Positions 1 through 12,500 of a DNA stretch of 64,000 nt are shown one piece after another. Position numbers and translations under genes: made by a program. The notes beneath the pieces were generated by a model. The model was not told where the DNA came from. It saw only the letters and a program-made list of their open reading frames with translations, and searched no databases. The stretch lies in NCBI GenBank assembly GCA_017506865.1, contig JAFCMP010000235.1, positions 930,001-994,000 of the forward strand. Reading direction: 5' to 3'. The DNA is from Tribonema minus (lineage: Eukaryota; Sar; Xanthophyceae; Tribonematales; Tribonemataceae). Each line of letters begins with the position of its first letter. The first letter of the stretch is position 1.

Positions 1-634
1 GAGAAGCGGGACACGTAGCAGCAGAGGAAGCGTCGCGAGGGCAAGCGGCGGATCGGGCAGCGGCTGGGGTTCGAGAGCGATCACAACGGCAGGAGTCGCC
101 GGAGCCCCTACCTCCAGCGGTGTATCGACGGCTAGTTCGGAGCAGCGCAGGGCGCGCAGCCTTGGCTACGACTTATGTGGCAGCAGAAGTGTGGAAGGTG
201 CGTGGAAGTCTCGGATGGATCAAATAATGTACCCTCGGCCTTCGTTTGTTCGAGCTCTCTGCAGGTCATTCATGCGCAATAACTGCTTACTGCAATTGCT
301 GCAGCTGAAATTGAGGTCACCTCAGAGCGCAGCGCTTGGGCGCAAAGCCGCTACAACATGTAGAATGGCACAGTGATTGTTGCATTACTGCCGTGGGTGC
401 TTGATGCAAGGGTTGCTCCAACATGCCCGTATGTTGCGCACAACAAACGAGTATAATGGTTGTACGACAACCGATGCATCTAGCAAAAAACGGGGGTGGC
501 TCTCTCAGCCCACAACTCCCATCGTTGCGTCATTACAGCTTGGAGCCCCAATCTGACCTGGTGCAATGTGCACAGCAGCCCAAATTGCCTTCAGACTCAT
601 GTTAATACCGCATGGATGTTGCTATTCTCCTCAG

Positions 635-1798
635 GCTTACGTGCCCGGAACCATCACCAGCGTGCTCAGCGGACTCCTTCAGCGCGGCAGAGATCTGATT
701 GGCCGCCCCTCAAGCTATGATGACAGCGAGGAGTACCCGCCGGGGATTCGACCAAATTTCGGCAAGCACAAGCGTCAGCCGCAGGTCCGCGGCGGGCTCA
801 CACTTCAGGACGAGCCCGTCGACAAGTATCGGCGCCTGTCGGAGGGCTTCATGCGGCGACACGGTCTTGGCAGGTTTGGAGTCACGGCCCTAACCAGCAA
901 GGTCCAATTTCCCGGGCGCAATGTGGCGGATGGGCAAGGGGGGCATGTATCAGGGGACGCGGGGTCACAGGCTGCCGCGCCAGCGCCAGCACAGAAGGCG
1001 CAAGCTGTGCCGCGCAGGAGTCTGCTGAGCAGATTGGAGGCCAGCGTGATGCCGCGGCGAGCACGGCGACACACGGCAGGCGGCGACGACAGCGACTTCT
1101 TGACTGACTCGGAGGAGGAGGAGGAGGAGCAGGAGGAGCGGAATGAGGATGTAGGCGCCGCATTGGATTCACTGCCAGACGTGCCACTCGCAGTACAACG
1201 GCAACAAGATGACGGGGAAGGTGCCGCACTTGCGAGTCAGGAGGGCCTGCTGCCTGCTGCGCTTGATGCTGCTTCAACGGCAGAACAGAGTGGTGACGGT
1301 GAGCAGCTCGACACAGCGCGGCATCATGATGTCATTGCGCCGGCCAGCAGCGTCGATAGGGAGGAGGACTCATTGGACGACGATGAGGCAGAGTGGAACT
1401 CAACATACGAGCATGCGGGTAAGAAGCGCGGCTGGACCAGCGGTGCCACGATGGCGTCACGGCTGTTGCGACAGAGCGTTCAGGCCGTGAATCCTCCGGC
1501 AAGACGCTCAAGTGACAGCGGCTACCGCAGCTGGCATGAGGAAGAGGAGCCCGAAGAGGATGATCCGAGCGGAGATGGCAGTGAAATAGGAGGCGTTGCA
1601 GCGGCGGGGGCTGATTTTGATGATGTGAGTGATGCCGCAGCGCAACTGCTACAACGGTTGCGGCGCTCAGGCGACAGTCAACAGCCATCAGAGGCTTCGA
1701 GGGGCGCAGCGCCGGGAAAGCCCAGACGCAAGAAGCCGTCGCGCAAAAGAAAACACACTACAAAACACAGCAGTGATGCACCCATCACAATAGTATAG
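635..1798 (+). CDS. 3'-terminal exon of an unrecognised gene (partial, acidic/basic low-complexity C-terminus)
   Basis: A clear 3' splice site (pyrimidine stretch then TCAG at 631-634) opens a frame starting AYVPGTITSVLSGLL in phase 0 and running 387 codons to TAG at 1796-1798. The first ~100 residues look folded (conserved-looking Gly/Pro/Arg pattern). The rest is Ala/Ser-rich, with an acidic run near 1108-1145 (eight Glu in a row broken by Gln), a second acidic stretch near 1540-1580, and a strongly basic end (KPRRKKPSRKRKH) that resembles a nuclear localisation signal. I do not recognise the family. The same strand is open in frame 2 from the window edge to ~376, Ser/Gly/Arg-rich, and probably holds an upstream exon. 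The obvious donor at 198 gives the wrong phase for joining to 635, so the linkage is unresolved. The ATG at 566 lies in the intron and is not the start. Convergent with the SUN-domain gene. Confidence 0.6.
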   Translation, partial: AYVPGTITSVLSGLLQRGRDLIGRPSSYDDSEEYPPGIRPNFGKHKRQPQVRGGLTLQDEPVDKYRRLSEGFMRRHGLGRFGVTALTSKVQFPGRNVADGQGGHVSGDAGSQAAAPAPAQKAQAVPRRSLLSRLEASVMPRRARRHTAGGDDSDFLTDSEEEEEEQEERNEDVGAALDSLPDVPLAVQRQQDDGEGAALASQEGLLPAALDAASTAEQSGDGEQLDTARHHDVIAPASSVDREEDSLDDDEAEWNSTYEHAGKKRGWTSGATMASRLLRQSVQAVNPPARRSSDSGYRSWHEEEEPEEDDPSGDGSEIGGVAAAGADFDDVSDAAAQLLQRLRRSGDSQQPSEASRGAAPGKPRRKKPSRKRKHTTKHSSDAPITIV

Positions 1799-3400
1799 CC
1801 ATGCACCAGTGTTCCGAGCGTCAGTGACTGTGTGCTTTTGCTGCTGTTGGGCTTTGCCATACGGATCGTTTCGTGCCAGCATTTGCTCCGGCGAAAGCGT
1901 TGATTCCCGGGTGTTTGTGTCATGCTCTTCATCAGAGTCGTGTTGTGAAGATGAAAAACTTCAATGTCACGTGTGGCAGGTGTCAAGCTCGGCACCATTT
2001 TACTTGTATCATGTGCCATCATGTGCCACGTGGGGCTGTGCAAGTGCCGATCCCACCACCCGTTCTGTTAGCTTGCGGAATGCTTCAACAATCAGTTGTT
2101 GAGTTACTACATGGGGTACAAAAGATCATCGAGCACTACAAATTGTTCATGTGTCGCAGAACTACACAAAGCTCAACAAGCAGCTAACAACATCGCCATA
2201 TGGCGTTTCCCCCTTCACAAGGGCCTAATCTCACCCTTCATAAGAGCCTGATCGACATGGCCATACAATGTCTCCCCTTGCATGAAAGCCTCGTCCACCA
2301 GCATGACTCCATGTGCACCCCTTGAGCCTGGGATCTTCTTACTGTTGATTCATTCTCGCTTACGGCGCAAACAAGCCCCCGTTGCCGACATCAAGCTTGC
2401 CACTGAGTCTTACATTGTGAGAAAGTGTCCCAAAGCGCATTGACGATCAGTTCCTGCTTACTGTAGTGCACAAATAAAGTTCAGATGCTTTTGAGAATGT
2501 TCAAATGTCAATCTTGCTTTCAAAGTCTGTGTATGCCTTGTGAGCAGGTGACTCAATGCATGGCATGCTCACTGACGATCACTCATGTAATGTGCTTGCA
2601 CTGCTGCTAGAGTAGCCACTTTTGCCGCGCTTTTCTGGTCTGCTGCTGCGCCATGTGTGTGACTGACGTAAACTCATGGATGAAAAGTATGACTGCTCTG
2701 TAGGCTAGCAGTCAATTGCTGCTTTTGTTGGACTTGGTCTACAGCGGCGCGAAGGTGGGCTGTCTGCCAAGGTGCGCCTAAATTCAGTACCTACTTTCAG
2801 GTCATTTGGTCGCTACTGCAGCTGCTTGCTCAAAAACCCGTTCTTCTATATCTGATGTGCGGCATTGACTAGCATCACATACCAACACTAGCCAGTAAAC
2901 TGAGTAAAGCACAGTATCCGGCACTTGAGTTGAGCCTAATTGAGCGGCTCAACACTTGAGCTCTGAGCTCTTTACTGGCGCTGACTCAGGCACACGTCCA
3001 CCTTGTCAACATCATACGTTCTATAGAAGGTAGAAGTGAGTAGTACTGGGCTGTGTTGTGCCCCCAGCAAGGATTTTATTCACAAGTGGAAAGTACATTG
3101 CATGCTACATGTGTTTTGTGACCAACACCGACGCAGCAGAAGATTGTGCTTGCTGCCTGTTGTGCCCAGATCACAGACTGTAGTCCCATCAGCGTCAACA
3201 TGGGGATTCTGGGCCTCTTCGCCGCCGGTCCTATAAACGCGAATTTCAGGCAAGAATCATGAAGTACTAAATTTATACTTCAACGAGTGTATGATTGTTG
3301 CACTCCCCTGTTCCCTCAACAGTCAATACAGGCTACTGTATAGCAGGGCTGTTGTTGCTGCTTTCGAAGCAGAGATCTATGCCGTATGATACAACACATT
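1799..3400. other. Intergenic / 3' untranslated region, no gene seen
   Basis: No frame in this stretch shows coding character or paired splice sites. An AATAAA hexamer lies at 2473-2478 and a TGTAA (the usual green-algal polyadenylation motif) near 2587. Either could serve the gene ending at 1798, but both are far from the stop codon, so this is weak. Confidence 0.35.
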
Positions 3401-5130
3401 CAAGTCAGTGGCAACAACTTTTCCAAAAACAAACATGCTGACCAATGTAACCCCCCACACACCCCACTCTTCGATGAGCAACCAAGGGGTTGAGCAAAGT
3501 TGATGTGAATGTACCCCCCCACCCCCACCCCTCGCCCCCGCCAATGTTTACATGGTGAGTTTCAGACATGCACCAACAAACAATAAGTATGTCAATGGCA
3601 TTCAATCGACTCCACAACAGCATCTCCGCTCGTGTCGCAAAACCGCAAATGCAAAAGCCACATCTGCTGCCCCACATACGCACCACAGGTTCCGCACCTG
3701 CAACATTGTGCATGCTGTGCACATTCTTGGGGTCCGCAAGCTGTGGTGCATTTGTGGGGCTGCTGAAGTAGCAATTGCGTTTGCTGGTTTGCGGCACGAC
3801 TGGAGATACTCTTGCAAAGGTGTTTCTATTCGTCCGTGTTGCTTCAAACTGCATCATCTGTTGGTGCAGCTGCTGCTGGCTGGTGTGCACACACTGGTCT
3901 TGCTTAGTGCACACAGCACATTGGGCTGTGTGTCAGGCCTCTGCACCGCAACAAGGTGAAGACCGTACGCAGAGGAAAAAAATCTTGTGTGTGTGCACAG
4001 CGCAGCCAGCACGATTATACTATGAATCTGCAGTGTCGATGGAGGAAAGCACGGCGGGCACGAAGAGCGGCTCTCGTATGTAGAGCGCACACATCACATG
4101 TGGCACATCACATGTGGCACATGCTGTGTGTACCCTACCGCAGTCGTAGATACATTCGGACTGCCAGAGCCGCTGTCAGTGAGTCGGTGTTAATACGCGG
4201 TATCCGAATTCTCAGCTCACAGGTGCTGCTATCGTGCGAGAGGAGGAGTACGGCGCCTCGCAAGTGACAAGATGTATCTTGAGATACGCCCATCACCAAG
4301 TGACAAGATACGCCCTTCACCCTAACTCGCGCACCGGACCAGTCTATAACAGGCTTCTACGAGCCTCCGGTCTTCACTTCGTGTCCGCTCAAACGTGCTT
4401 GCCTCCACTATAAATGCGTCCAGACTAGGCCAGAACCCGCCCTTGCGGGCAGACGCCCTAGTAACCTCCAGTCAAGACTAAAGCTCGAGCTGTCGTGCCA
4501 GAAGGGCGGCCTGACACATGCGCCTGCATTTGCGCCATACGCAATGCAAACGCCTGCTACGCCGCCCCCACCATGCGCTCACAGTGCTGGGATACAGACT
4601 GGAGCACAAGAACTTGCTGCCGAGAGCTGCAGGCAAGCTCGCTGGTCTCGCCGCCTCACCGGAGTGTGTGGCATGACCTGCTGGCATTCTAGCTCGAATG
4701 ACACTGCTGCATAGCTCTGCCAGCACGGGTGCACGCACCCTGGGAGCACTAACCTTGTGCTCTCTGCAGAGCTCGCTGCAACTCTGCCGTGGCCGTGCTG
4801 ATGCTGTCGACGACGGTGGCGCTGTGGGCGTGACTACGGCGATGTGGAGTGTGGACACGGCATCCTCCGGCGCAGCAGCTAAGTATCTTGGTAAGGCCCT
4901 GACCGTGCTGTGTGTGGGGAGAGAAAGAGAGTGATTTGTTTGACGGTGAGCGATCCAAAAGTGGCAGTTGCTCGTGAAAAGTTACCCGCCACCACATGAT
5001 GAAACCGTATTGAAACTGTCACCCAAAGTCGGAACCAGGCTGAACGCAGTTCTTCTGACACCTTTGGGGAGGTGGACGGTGATCACGGTAGCATATTTCT
5101 CTTTTTTGTCCTGTATGTCATTCATTGCCC
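3400..5130 (+). repeat. Dispersed ~1.7-kb repeat, copy A (direct orientation)
   Basis: This stretch is repeated in reverse complement at about 30240-31990, by eye near 90% identical through the core. Shared landmarks in order are: a C-rich block at ~3513-3540; an internal inverted repeat at ~3626-3800; a block around 3838-3960 identical over long runs; a doubled CACATGTGG motif at ~4087-4120; a GACAAGAT...AAGATACGCCC doublet at ~4268-4315; a TATAAAT box at 4409-4415; and a GC-rich tail to ~5050. No frame is conserved between the copies in a way that suggests a protein. It is probably a non-autonomous mobile element or a solo terminal repeat. I could not find clean terminal repeats or a target-site duplication by eye, so the ends are approximate. 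Confidence 0.75.
4409..4415 (+). promoter_or_regulatory. TATA-box-like site inside dispersed repeat A
   Basis: The heptamer TATAAAT sits in a GC-rich surrounding and is kept in the inverted copy (30964-30970, minus strand) with its flanks. A transcript would run toward the GC-rich tail of the element. Function is inferred only from sequence and conservation between the copies. Confidence 0.35.
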
Positions 5131-5721
5131 CAAGGCTGAATGAACCCACAGCTCAACTAGCATGCTTCAAGAAGTTCCAGCCCATCTGCTGGCGTGCACT
5201 GCAGACTGAGTGCAAGTATGCTCTGACCATTCTGCCTTCTGCTGCCTTCTTCTTGCTCGTTGGCAGAGGTGTGTTTGTCGAGACCCTATCTGTTTTGTCA
5301 ACAGCTTCGAGCTGATTGGCCGCATTGCCACCTTGTTCGCTTGGCAACTGGGTGAGTTCGTTTCCGCAGTTGTGCACCTGGCTCTGGTAGCATGCTTCAA
5401 TTACCCCAACAACCTTCTGTGTTAGCACTGATCGACACCATGCTGCCGTCGCCTTGAGAAGTGATGTTTGGACAGTATGCAAGTAAAGACTCTACAGACA
5501 ACTTGTTGATCACTCAAGTACTCAAGGCAATGCAGTGAGTCCTCTGGCATGCGTGCCAGGAGTCTATAGCAGTGATACGTGTGGCAGCTGCTGCCTTTTC
5601 GACCGTGGTTGTTGCATTAGCCTGCAGTATAGGCGCAGTTCAGCATGTCTGCATTGACTGCAACACATGGTCCTTTGAAACCGCGGCCCGTTTCGATTGA
5701 GACCACAGCCCATGTTGGATG

Positions 5722-5797
5722 GTATGCGAGCGCAAAGGTGCTGTATGCGAGCGCAAAGGTGCAAGATGCTGTATGCGAGCGCAAAGGTGCAAGATGA
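5722..5797. repeat. Short tandem repeat, three copies of a 20-mer
   Basis: The 20-mer GTATGCGAGCGCAAAGGTGC starts at 5722, 5743 and 5771, the later units separated by a short AAGATGCT-type spacer. It lies in the intergenic stretch between repeat copy A and the 3' end of the SUN gene. No function is evident. Confidence 0.8.
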
Positions 5798-6549
5798 GCC
5801 AACACTCCGAAACAAACCCATTGAAGCCAATGCACCAACAACAAGTGCGAGCGATGAACAACAGTTCATCATTGATTAATCACGGCGCACTACATGGGAT
5901 GCAAAGACGTGACTGCACTAGTTGATCAAATCAAGCATGCGCTGCACACGCCAAGCGGCCAATCCAACAGGCCTGTCACTGAGGGGTGCAATTCATTGAA
6001 TTCACCTGAACCAAATCTTGGAAGCCACAGCGATACTTGCAGATGGCAACATGGAAATCAGCGGAGGCTGGTAACAAAAGTTTTTGGTGCACATCAATGT
6101 TGCAACTCACTGAGTGCCACGGCAGCAGCTGCTGCAGCCCCACAATGTGCGACGTCGCCCGGCAACTTGCACGGCTCAAGGACAACAAGCAGGGGGGGCG
6201 ATGTACTGAATGCCTGCGGCATCTTGGCGTGCGCTTCGCGGCACTTGGACATTTTACATGGCGCATTCCTCGACGGTCATGTGGAGTCCTGAATGGGTGT
6301 AAGCACAGCGGCTTCTCCGGCACGATGTACGCAAGCACGCGCGGATAGCGGCATGCACGATCGAACTCTCGAATGCAGACAGCAAAACCCACCAAATAGT
6401 AAGTATGCAACTGCTACGGGCCCTACTGCTGCTCATGGCGTTGCTCGTGGTCACCCTCGATGGTCGCTCACACATCTGACGATGACTTGCAGAAGCAATC
6501 GGAGCTGACCGTAGCAAGCACTACGTATCTGCAGAAACCGCCGCCGCCA

Positions 6550-9500
6550 TCACGCTTTTGGCCCATCACCGCCCTCTCGGCTGCTATGGCGGTGCACTAT
6601 AAACCGGTACAGGCACGTGTAGTCACGTGCGCCATGATTGGACTCCACATAAAGGGTGATGTAACGCAGCGGGCGTTGATGGGAAGGGGTTGCTGTCTCA
6701 AACGTTTGGAGCAGAGGGCCTTGCCGGTTGAAGTTGGCAGATGTCAGAAGGGGGACAGGGAGTGTCCCCCTACGCAGCGGGTTGCGCTCCCAGCCAATCA
6801 CCTGGCACCGTGGAGGGCAATATCATAGTGTGGATACAGAGGCTTTGAGCAAGCGATGACAGCGTTGCAATAGCCTGGCACAAAACTGAAGGACATAGAC
6901 AATTATATGCTTACATTACAGAGCTTCTTGGAATGTGATTGCAGCTACTACCGAATCAGGTGGCATATGCACTGCGTCGTCAACGCGTTGGGGGTACGTC
7001 TAGCGCACTCTTGAATGCCATGCTCGAGTTCCCTCAGTTCGCAGAAGAAGCCCTGTAGGCAAATGAACTTATTGCTTGAGAGTGCTGTTGGCTTGCGTTT
7101 GCCTGTTCCAGCCACAATGTGCAACTTGTGGCATCTTATCTCGAAGCATGCCGAAGCAGCCCACATGGCGGTCATGAAGCGTGACAGCATCATCAACACT
7201 TGTCCGGCCCATCCACGACAGATGACAATCCAATTGCACAAACACTGCACTTTGAAGTACATGCACTGTCGCATTGTGACAGCACGCATATTGTCAAAGT
7301 CTCACCCTAAATTGGTGGGGCGCGTGTGCCGCAGCGGCAGTGCTCTGCAGCGCTTCGCGGCTGTGCTGCACGGCAACAGCGTGCACGAAGACCGGGCTGG
7401 CGAGCTCAACTGTCAGCTGCCCTCGTGAGCCCTCAAAGGCCCAACAGTCCCCAGGGGCAGTCCCTGCGCAGTCCACAGCATTGCAGAATGCATTTGCGCG
7501 TGAGCGTCAATCCGCTCGTCTATAGCTGACACTGACATGTGCATCCCCTCACTTCTGTATGCATCCCCTCACTTACAGAATGAGCACCTCGTACGCTATG
7601 AACCATTTCGGGCGTCACATAATGGCTTGCGTTCATGGATACAAAGTAGGATAAACATGTGTGTGCCTCGGCATGCACTAAGCAATGAAATGAGCCAGCA
7701 GACAACAGGGGTGCGCCCGTGCATGCAGGCTCAGCACATACTTAAAGTAGGTTGTCAGAAAGTAGGAGAGAAACCAGTGCTTCTCGTGTTTGTGTGTCAA
7801 GCATGATGGACCCTGGTCTAAGTTGAAGAGCGCTCAACTGCAACTGGAGGATGGTGATATGCTGAACACTGACGACATGGCCTGTACTCGCCAATGTACA
7901 GCAAATGAATGCTGTTCCTTACAAGTCACATGCTCGCTCGACGACCTACGAAGCGCGCACCATCGCAGTGCCTGATCACCAATTGATGCAGGTGCACCCT
8001 CCTGTGTCAACCTTTGCGCGAACCGTGAAGCAGCCTCAGGGTTTGGCGGCAGCTTGTCAGAGGTGTCCATGCAAACCACCTGCTACAAAACTGTAACGTA
8101 TCATGTTACCTTATACAAATTTGCGCAAACCTGCAGCCGCTTCTGTCTGTAAATACATACCTCGCATCTTGTGAGCTTAAGAAGTGTTCAATTTCCATTT
8201 GAAACCACCCAACTTCAACGTTCTTACCTTCGCTGAGCGCTGCTTCTGGTGGTCTTCCGCGCAAATAGCCCGGCACCTGCAACACGTGCAGCACCTGTCC
8301 AGCAAAAATGCAACGCGTGACCCCTGTCAGCAGCGCACCTGGACGGCGTATACACATTGCTTCAACGTACATGCATGCTTCAGCAACATACCAGAGCACT
8401 CGCAACCTTGACAGACGCTTGCAATGATTACGCGCAGTCACCCATTTGACATGGGTGGCTGTCACGCGGTGCAGCACTGATGTGGACTGGGCAGATGCAG
8501 TGCGCTGCGCAAATGCCGCTATGCGTACAGCTGCTTGTTACTAGTGCGCGGGTAGCAACGAGCAGCAGGCCTCACAACATGCCATGAAGCAGCATTTCTC
8601 AGCACACCTCAACACCTGTGAGCTCAGCTGCACTGGTAGGTCACGGTAGTACTTGTGGTCTGTGCCAATGTGCTGGGTAAGCAACGTGCAGCTCTCTAAA
8701 TGTAGATCCCGCCGGACGTGACCGTTTGAACCGCTGGCCAGCGCTGTGCGAAGTGAATGTCTTGGTTCAATCTTCTGTACTCAATGGGAGCAGTTGAATG
8801 CCAACATATGGCAGCACATGGCAGTCCTGCTGCACGCCTCAGCTGCTTGCATTGGCAAATGGCATGCCCCATCACTACGCTTACCGTAACTTGTGCATGC
8901 CACTGCTACAACCACACGTGGTGGACTGCTTCTCACATACACTTTGCTCTGACGGCACTCGCATAATGGCAATCCACAACAAGTGTGAAACCCTCGCATT
9001 TGCGTCTGCCATATCCTATAAAAGCGCACCTTACCGTACTTGTGAACATGTTCCATGAGTACTGCACAGGTATGCATGTGCTCACCCGAGCCGCCCAGGA
9101 CAGCTTGGCCGTGTCCCCGTAGCTGAGCGTGGTGAGCCCCCCCTCTTGCAGCACGCGCCCCCCCGCTCTGATGGACGCTACGTCTGGCCATGCGGGGTGC
9201 AGAGGAGGGGGCTTGAGCGCATCCAGCTGCGCCTCTATTGCCGTGGATAGGAGCGTTGGTGTGGCCAGGTTGCGAGGGATGTCCATCTCCTGCACAGCAT
9301 GCAAGTCATACACATCGTTGGTGGAACACATTCAGCACTCTCGAGTGGTGGACGCGTACTGTTGTGTAGGCCAGTTGCGAGGCTTTCTACGGCTGCGCTC
9401 AGACTCAGCAGAAGCCGCATATTACGGCACCGGTGCCGGCGTAAATCCATGCAACAGCAGGGAAGGCGATTGCCATACAGCCTACTGCAGTGCTCACAGG

Positions 9501-12500
9501 GGAAGTGGGCGCTGCAAGTGCAGCTTTCGACCCCGCTTCTGAGCAGCAGCACTGTCTTGTTGGAGTTCCAGCAACAGATGCCATGCGATCATGTTTGATC
9601 ATGTCCCTGCTGAGGCAGTCCCATACACAAATGCAATGCGTACATAAAGGAAGGTCCATCAAGGCATGCCCAGGCTCGCAGATTCATGAGCCACCTGCAC
9701 CCTCTTCAAGCACTTGAACATGATGCACCCAGTCACTGATGTAGGAATAAAGGATGGCAGGCGGTGGGCTGAGTCAACAGTGCGTCACTCAAACGCTCGA
9801 TCGCCGTCTCCAGGCTGCTGACTGAAGCGGGCAGCGGCACGTTCAAGCTGCTACACAGGCGCCTCTGCTGCATTTTTGCTACAAATGTGACACGGAACAT
9901 CGGCCTGGAAGTGCAGCACACTGCGGCAGGCACATAGCACAGCGCGCATCTCCAACAATAGCCGGTACATCCCGTATCAGCTCACAGAATCCGCTACAAT
10001 GTCACTACTAGAGTGTGCAGAGTGTGCAGAGGGAGCGTCACCTCATCCGTCAAGGGGCCGGCCGAAAGGTGCGCAGACACCGCATCTGCGGCCGCGTGCT
10101 TCGCCGCCGCCGCAGCAGCTTGAAGGCTCTCGGCGTGCAGCTGCTCCGAGGCCAGCGCGTGCGCACGCAGCGCCATGTCTACATCTGGCAGTGCCTCCGT
10201 GGCGACGACCTGCAGCGGCATGCGCACGTGCAGCAGTGAGCGTTGTTTGCAGAGGTTAGTATTGCTGTGTTTGGTGTGGTGCGCATCGTGGTTCGTGGCG
10301 CTGCGTCAGGCACGCGGCGCAGTGTTCAGGGGCGTCTCAAGCATGTTCACACACTGAACTATCACTGGTACATAGCAACTTGTGGCAACAGTTCTCAGCC
10401 CTGGTATGCGTCAAGCTGCCCTGCCCTGCGCCCGCTGGACTAACGCATCATATGCCTTTGTACACGTGCAGTGCTCACATCTCACCGTCGTTGTGTGGGC
10501 TTCCATTGGCCGAGGCCATGGTGAGTTACAATGTTCAATGTTGGCACTAGTGACGCGCTCAAGGCCGCAGATGAAACAGTGAGCCTCAGCATGCTCGCAC
10601 GCACAGTGTAATGGGCATGGCATCGTTGTACAATCTCTTAAGCCTCCAGTTGCATCATTGACATAAGAAATTTGCATCATTCATATGCCCTTTCATGACA
10701 ACTGTCCTCCTCCAACTGCGGGGGGGTGTCTCTCATTATACTTGAAGTATTGGTATCGGCAATCAAATCCAGGCCTGCATCAGATGAGCGCTGCGCACCT
10801 TGCTCGCTGCTGCCGCATGCGTAACCGCCACGCGCCACGCCACCTGTGCGCGTCCATCGGCACTGTCCAGCAGGCTCTGCACTCCAGTGACACAATGGGC
10901 AATACAGCATGGGTGATCCATGCGCTTACTGCGAATGCACTTAGAGAAGTGTGGTGCACGAAGCACCTTGGTACACAAGTACTTCCACCGTAGGTGATGA
11001 TGTCATGCCATGACGTCTGATTCTTGTTGCATGTGCACGTGTGTCCTCTCCGTACAAGTACATGGGGCACGCAGTGACATCACACTTCCGTGGGCCACTG
11101 TTCGAAGTCCTATCAACACATGGTGACTTGCATGCGAACAGAAAAACAACAAAATCTGTTTTGGCAAACAAAGTGCTTCAGGCAACTGTCTGTGCCGCAT
11201 GCTGAAAGAAGCGTATCACATTGGACACCAGTATGCGTAAGCATGTGCACACAGAGGGATGCAGCTCGCTGCCACGCTGTACATGCATATTGCTATGGGC
11301 CCCTACATACATACCCGCCGCCACAAGCACATTACAGTTGCAGGTGCTGGTGCAGGTAGGACACACGCCCTTCGCGCATGTTGGACTACACGAGCAGCAG
11401 CCCCGCTGGTGCGTGAATGCCTCTCAAGACGTTGAACGCTGCCCACGGCACAGCGTAGCAAGTTCAACCAGCATTGCCACTGGTGCAATCCGCCACATTG
11501 AGCAAGCGCCCCCCCGCAGAGCCGCCAGATGACGCATCAAAGCGCCGATGCCCATGCCACTGGCGTGCTCAGCACGAGGCTCAGAACCCGCTACGATTTG
11601 CGTGGGGGGCTTACAAGTAATTACTGCCGCTGGCGTGACGTTCCATGCAAAGCGCGCACTACACCGCGTTTCGCTCATACCACAGCGCTCAGCAAACCAC
11701 ACCACGTCCGCAACGCCCCCTGCAACGTCATGCGTGCGCTGCGCGCGCGCGCACCTGCTGGGCGGCCTCTACTCGTCGGCGGCGCTGGTGTGACGCTCCG
11801 CCGTGCTGAGCGCTGTCCACGGCAGAGCGCAGCGTGTCCAGCTCGCGCTGCGCCCACGCGCCGCCGCCGCGCACCGCGTCCTGCGCCATCTGCAGCCGCT
11901 CGCGCACGTCCGAGATCTGCGCAGGGTGGCGGCAGCGGCGCGGAGGGCGTTACGCGCTATTCGCTCACGTTCTCAAAGGACGACTGCTTGATGAATCGTG
12001 GATGTCGCTTGCGCACGTCCGAGATCTGCGCAGGGTGGCGACAGCGGCGCAGAGTGCGTTACGCGGCTGTTCGCTCAGGTTTTCAGAGCATGACTGCTTG
12101 ATGAAGTGTGCTTGTCATTGCTGTGTATCTGCGAGGACCTCCGCCTTTGCTGCACTACCAGGCATGCACACCAGCGCCGCCTGTGACTTTTCAGTGCACT
12201 CAGCTTTGTCCGGGTAGCCGTGTGCCTATGCAGCGGCACTTAAACGGTTGTTGTGTGCATAAACTTCAAGATTATGATCGTAGAATGCAGGTGTTGGCAC
12301 TGCAAGACCATCCTGCGATACGCCTCACACTGCCGCGTGCTCAAAGCGCAGAGGGCCTCAAAGCCTCAGCGCACGGTCGGGGTCAACTTGTTGGCATTAC
12401 TCAAGAAACCAGCCGTTTCCCTGGCAAGGAGGCGGCTGCATTGACAGTGATCTCTGAGCACCACACCCAATCATGTAGTGCCCCCACCAATTTCACAAAA

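Noticed and set aside
9770..9890. Possible extra SUN exon (RRLCSSLNVPLPASVSS, then an amphipathic helix)
   Set aside because: It has a plausible acceptor and coiled-coil-like sequence, but all nearby GT donors leave phase 1 or 2 and cannot join to exon 9086-9289, which needs phase 0. The gene is complete without it.
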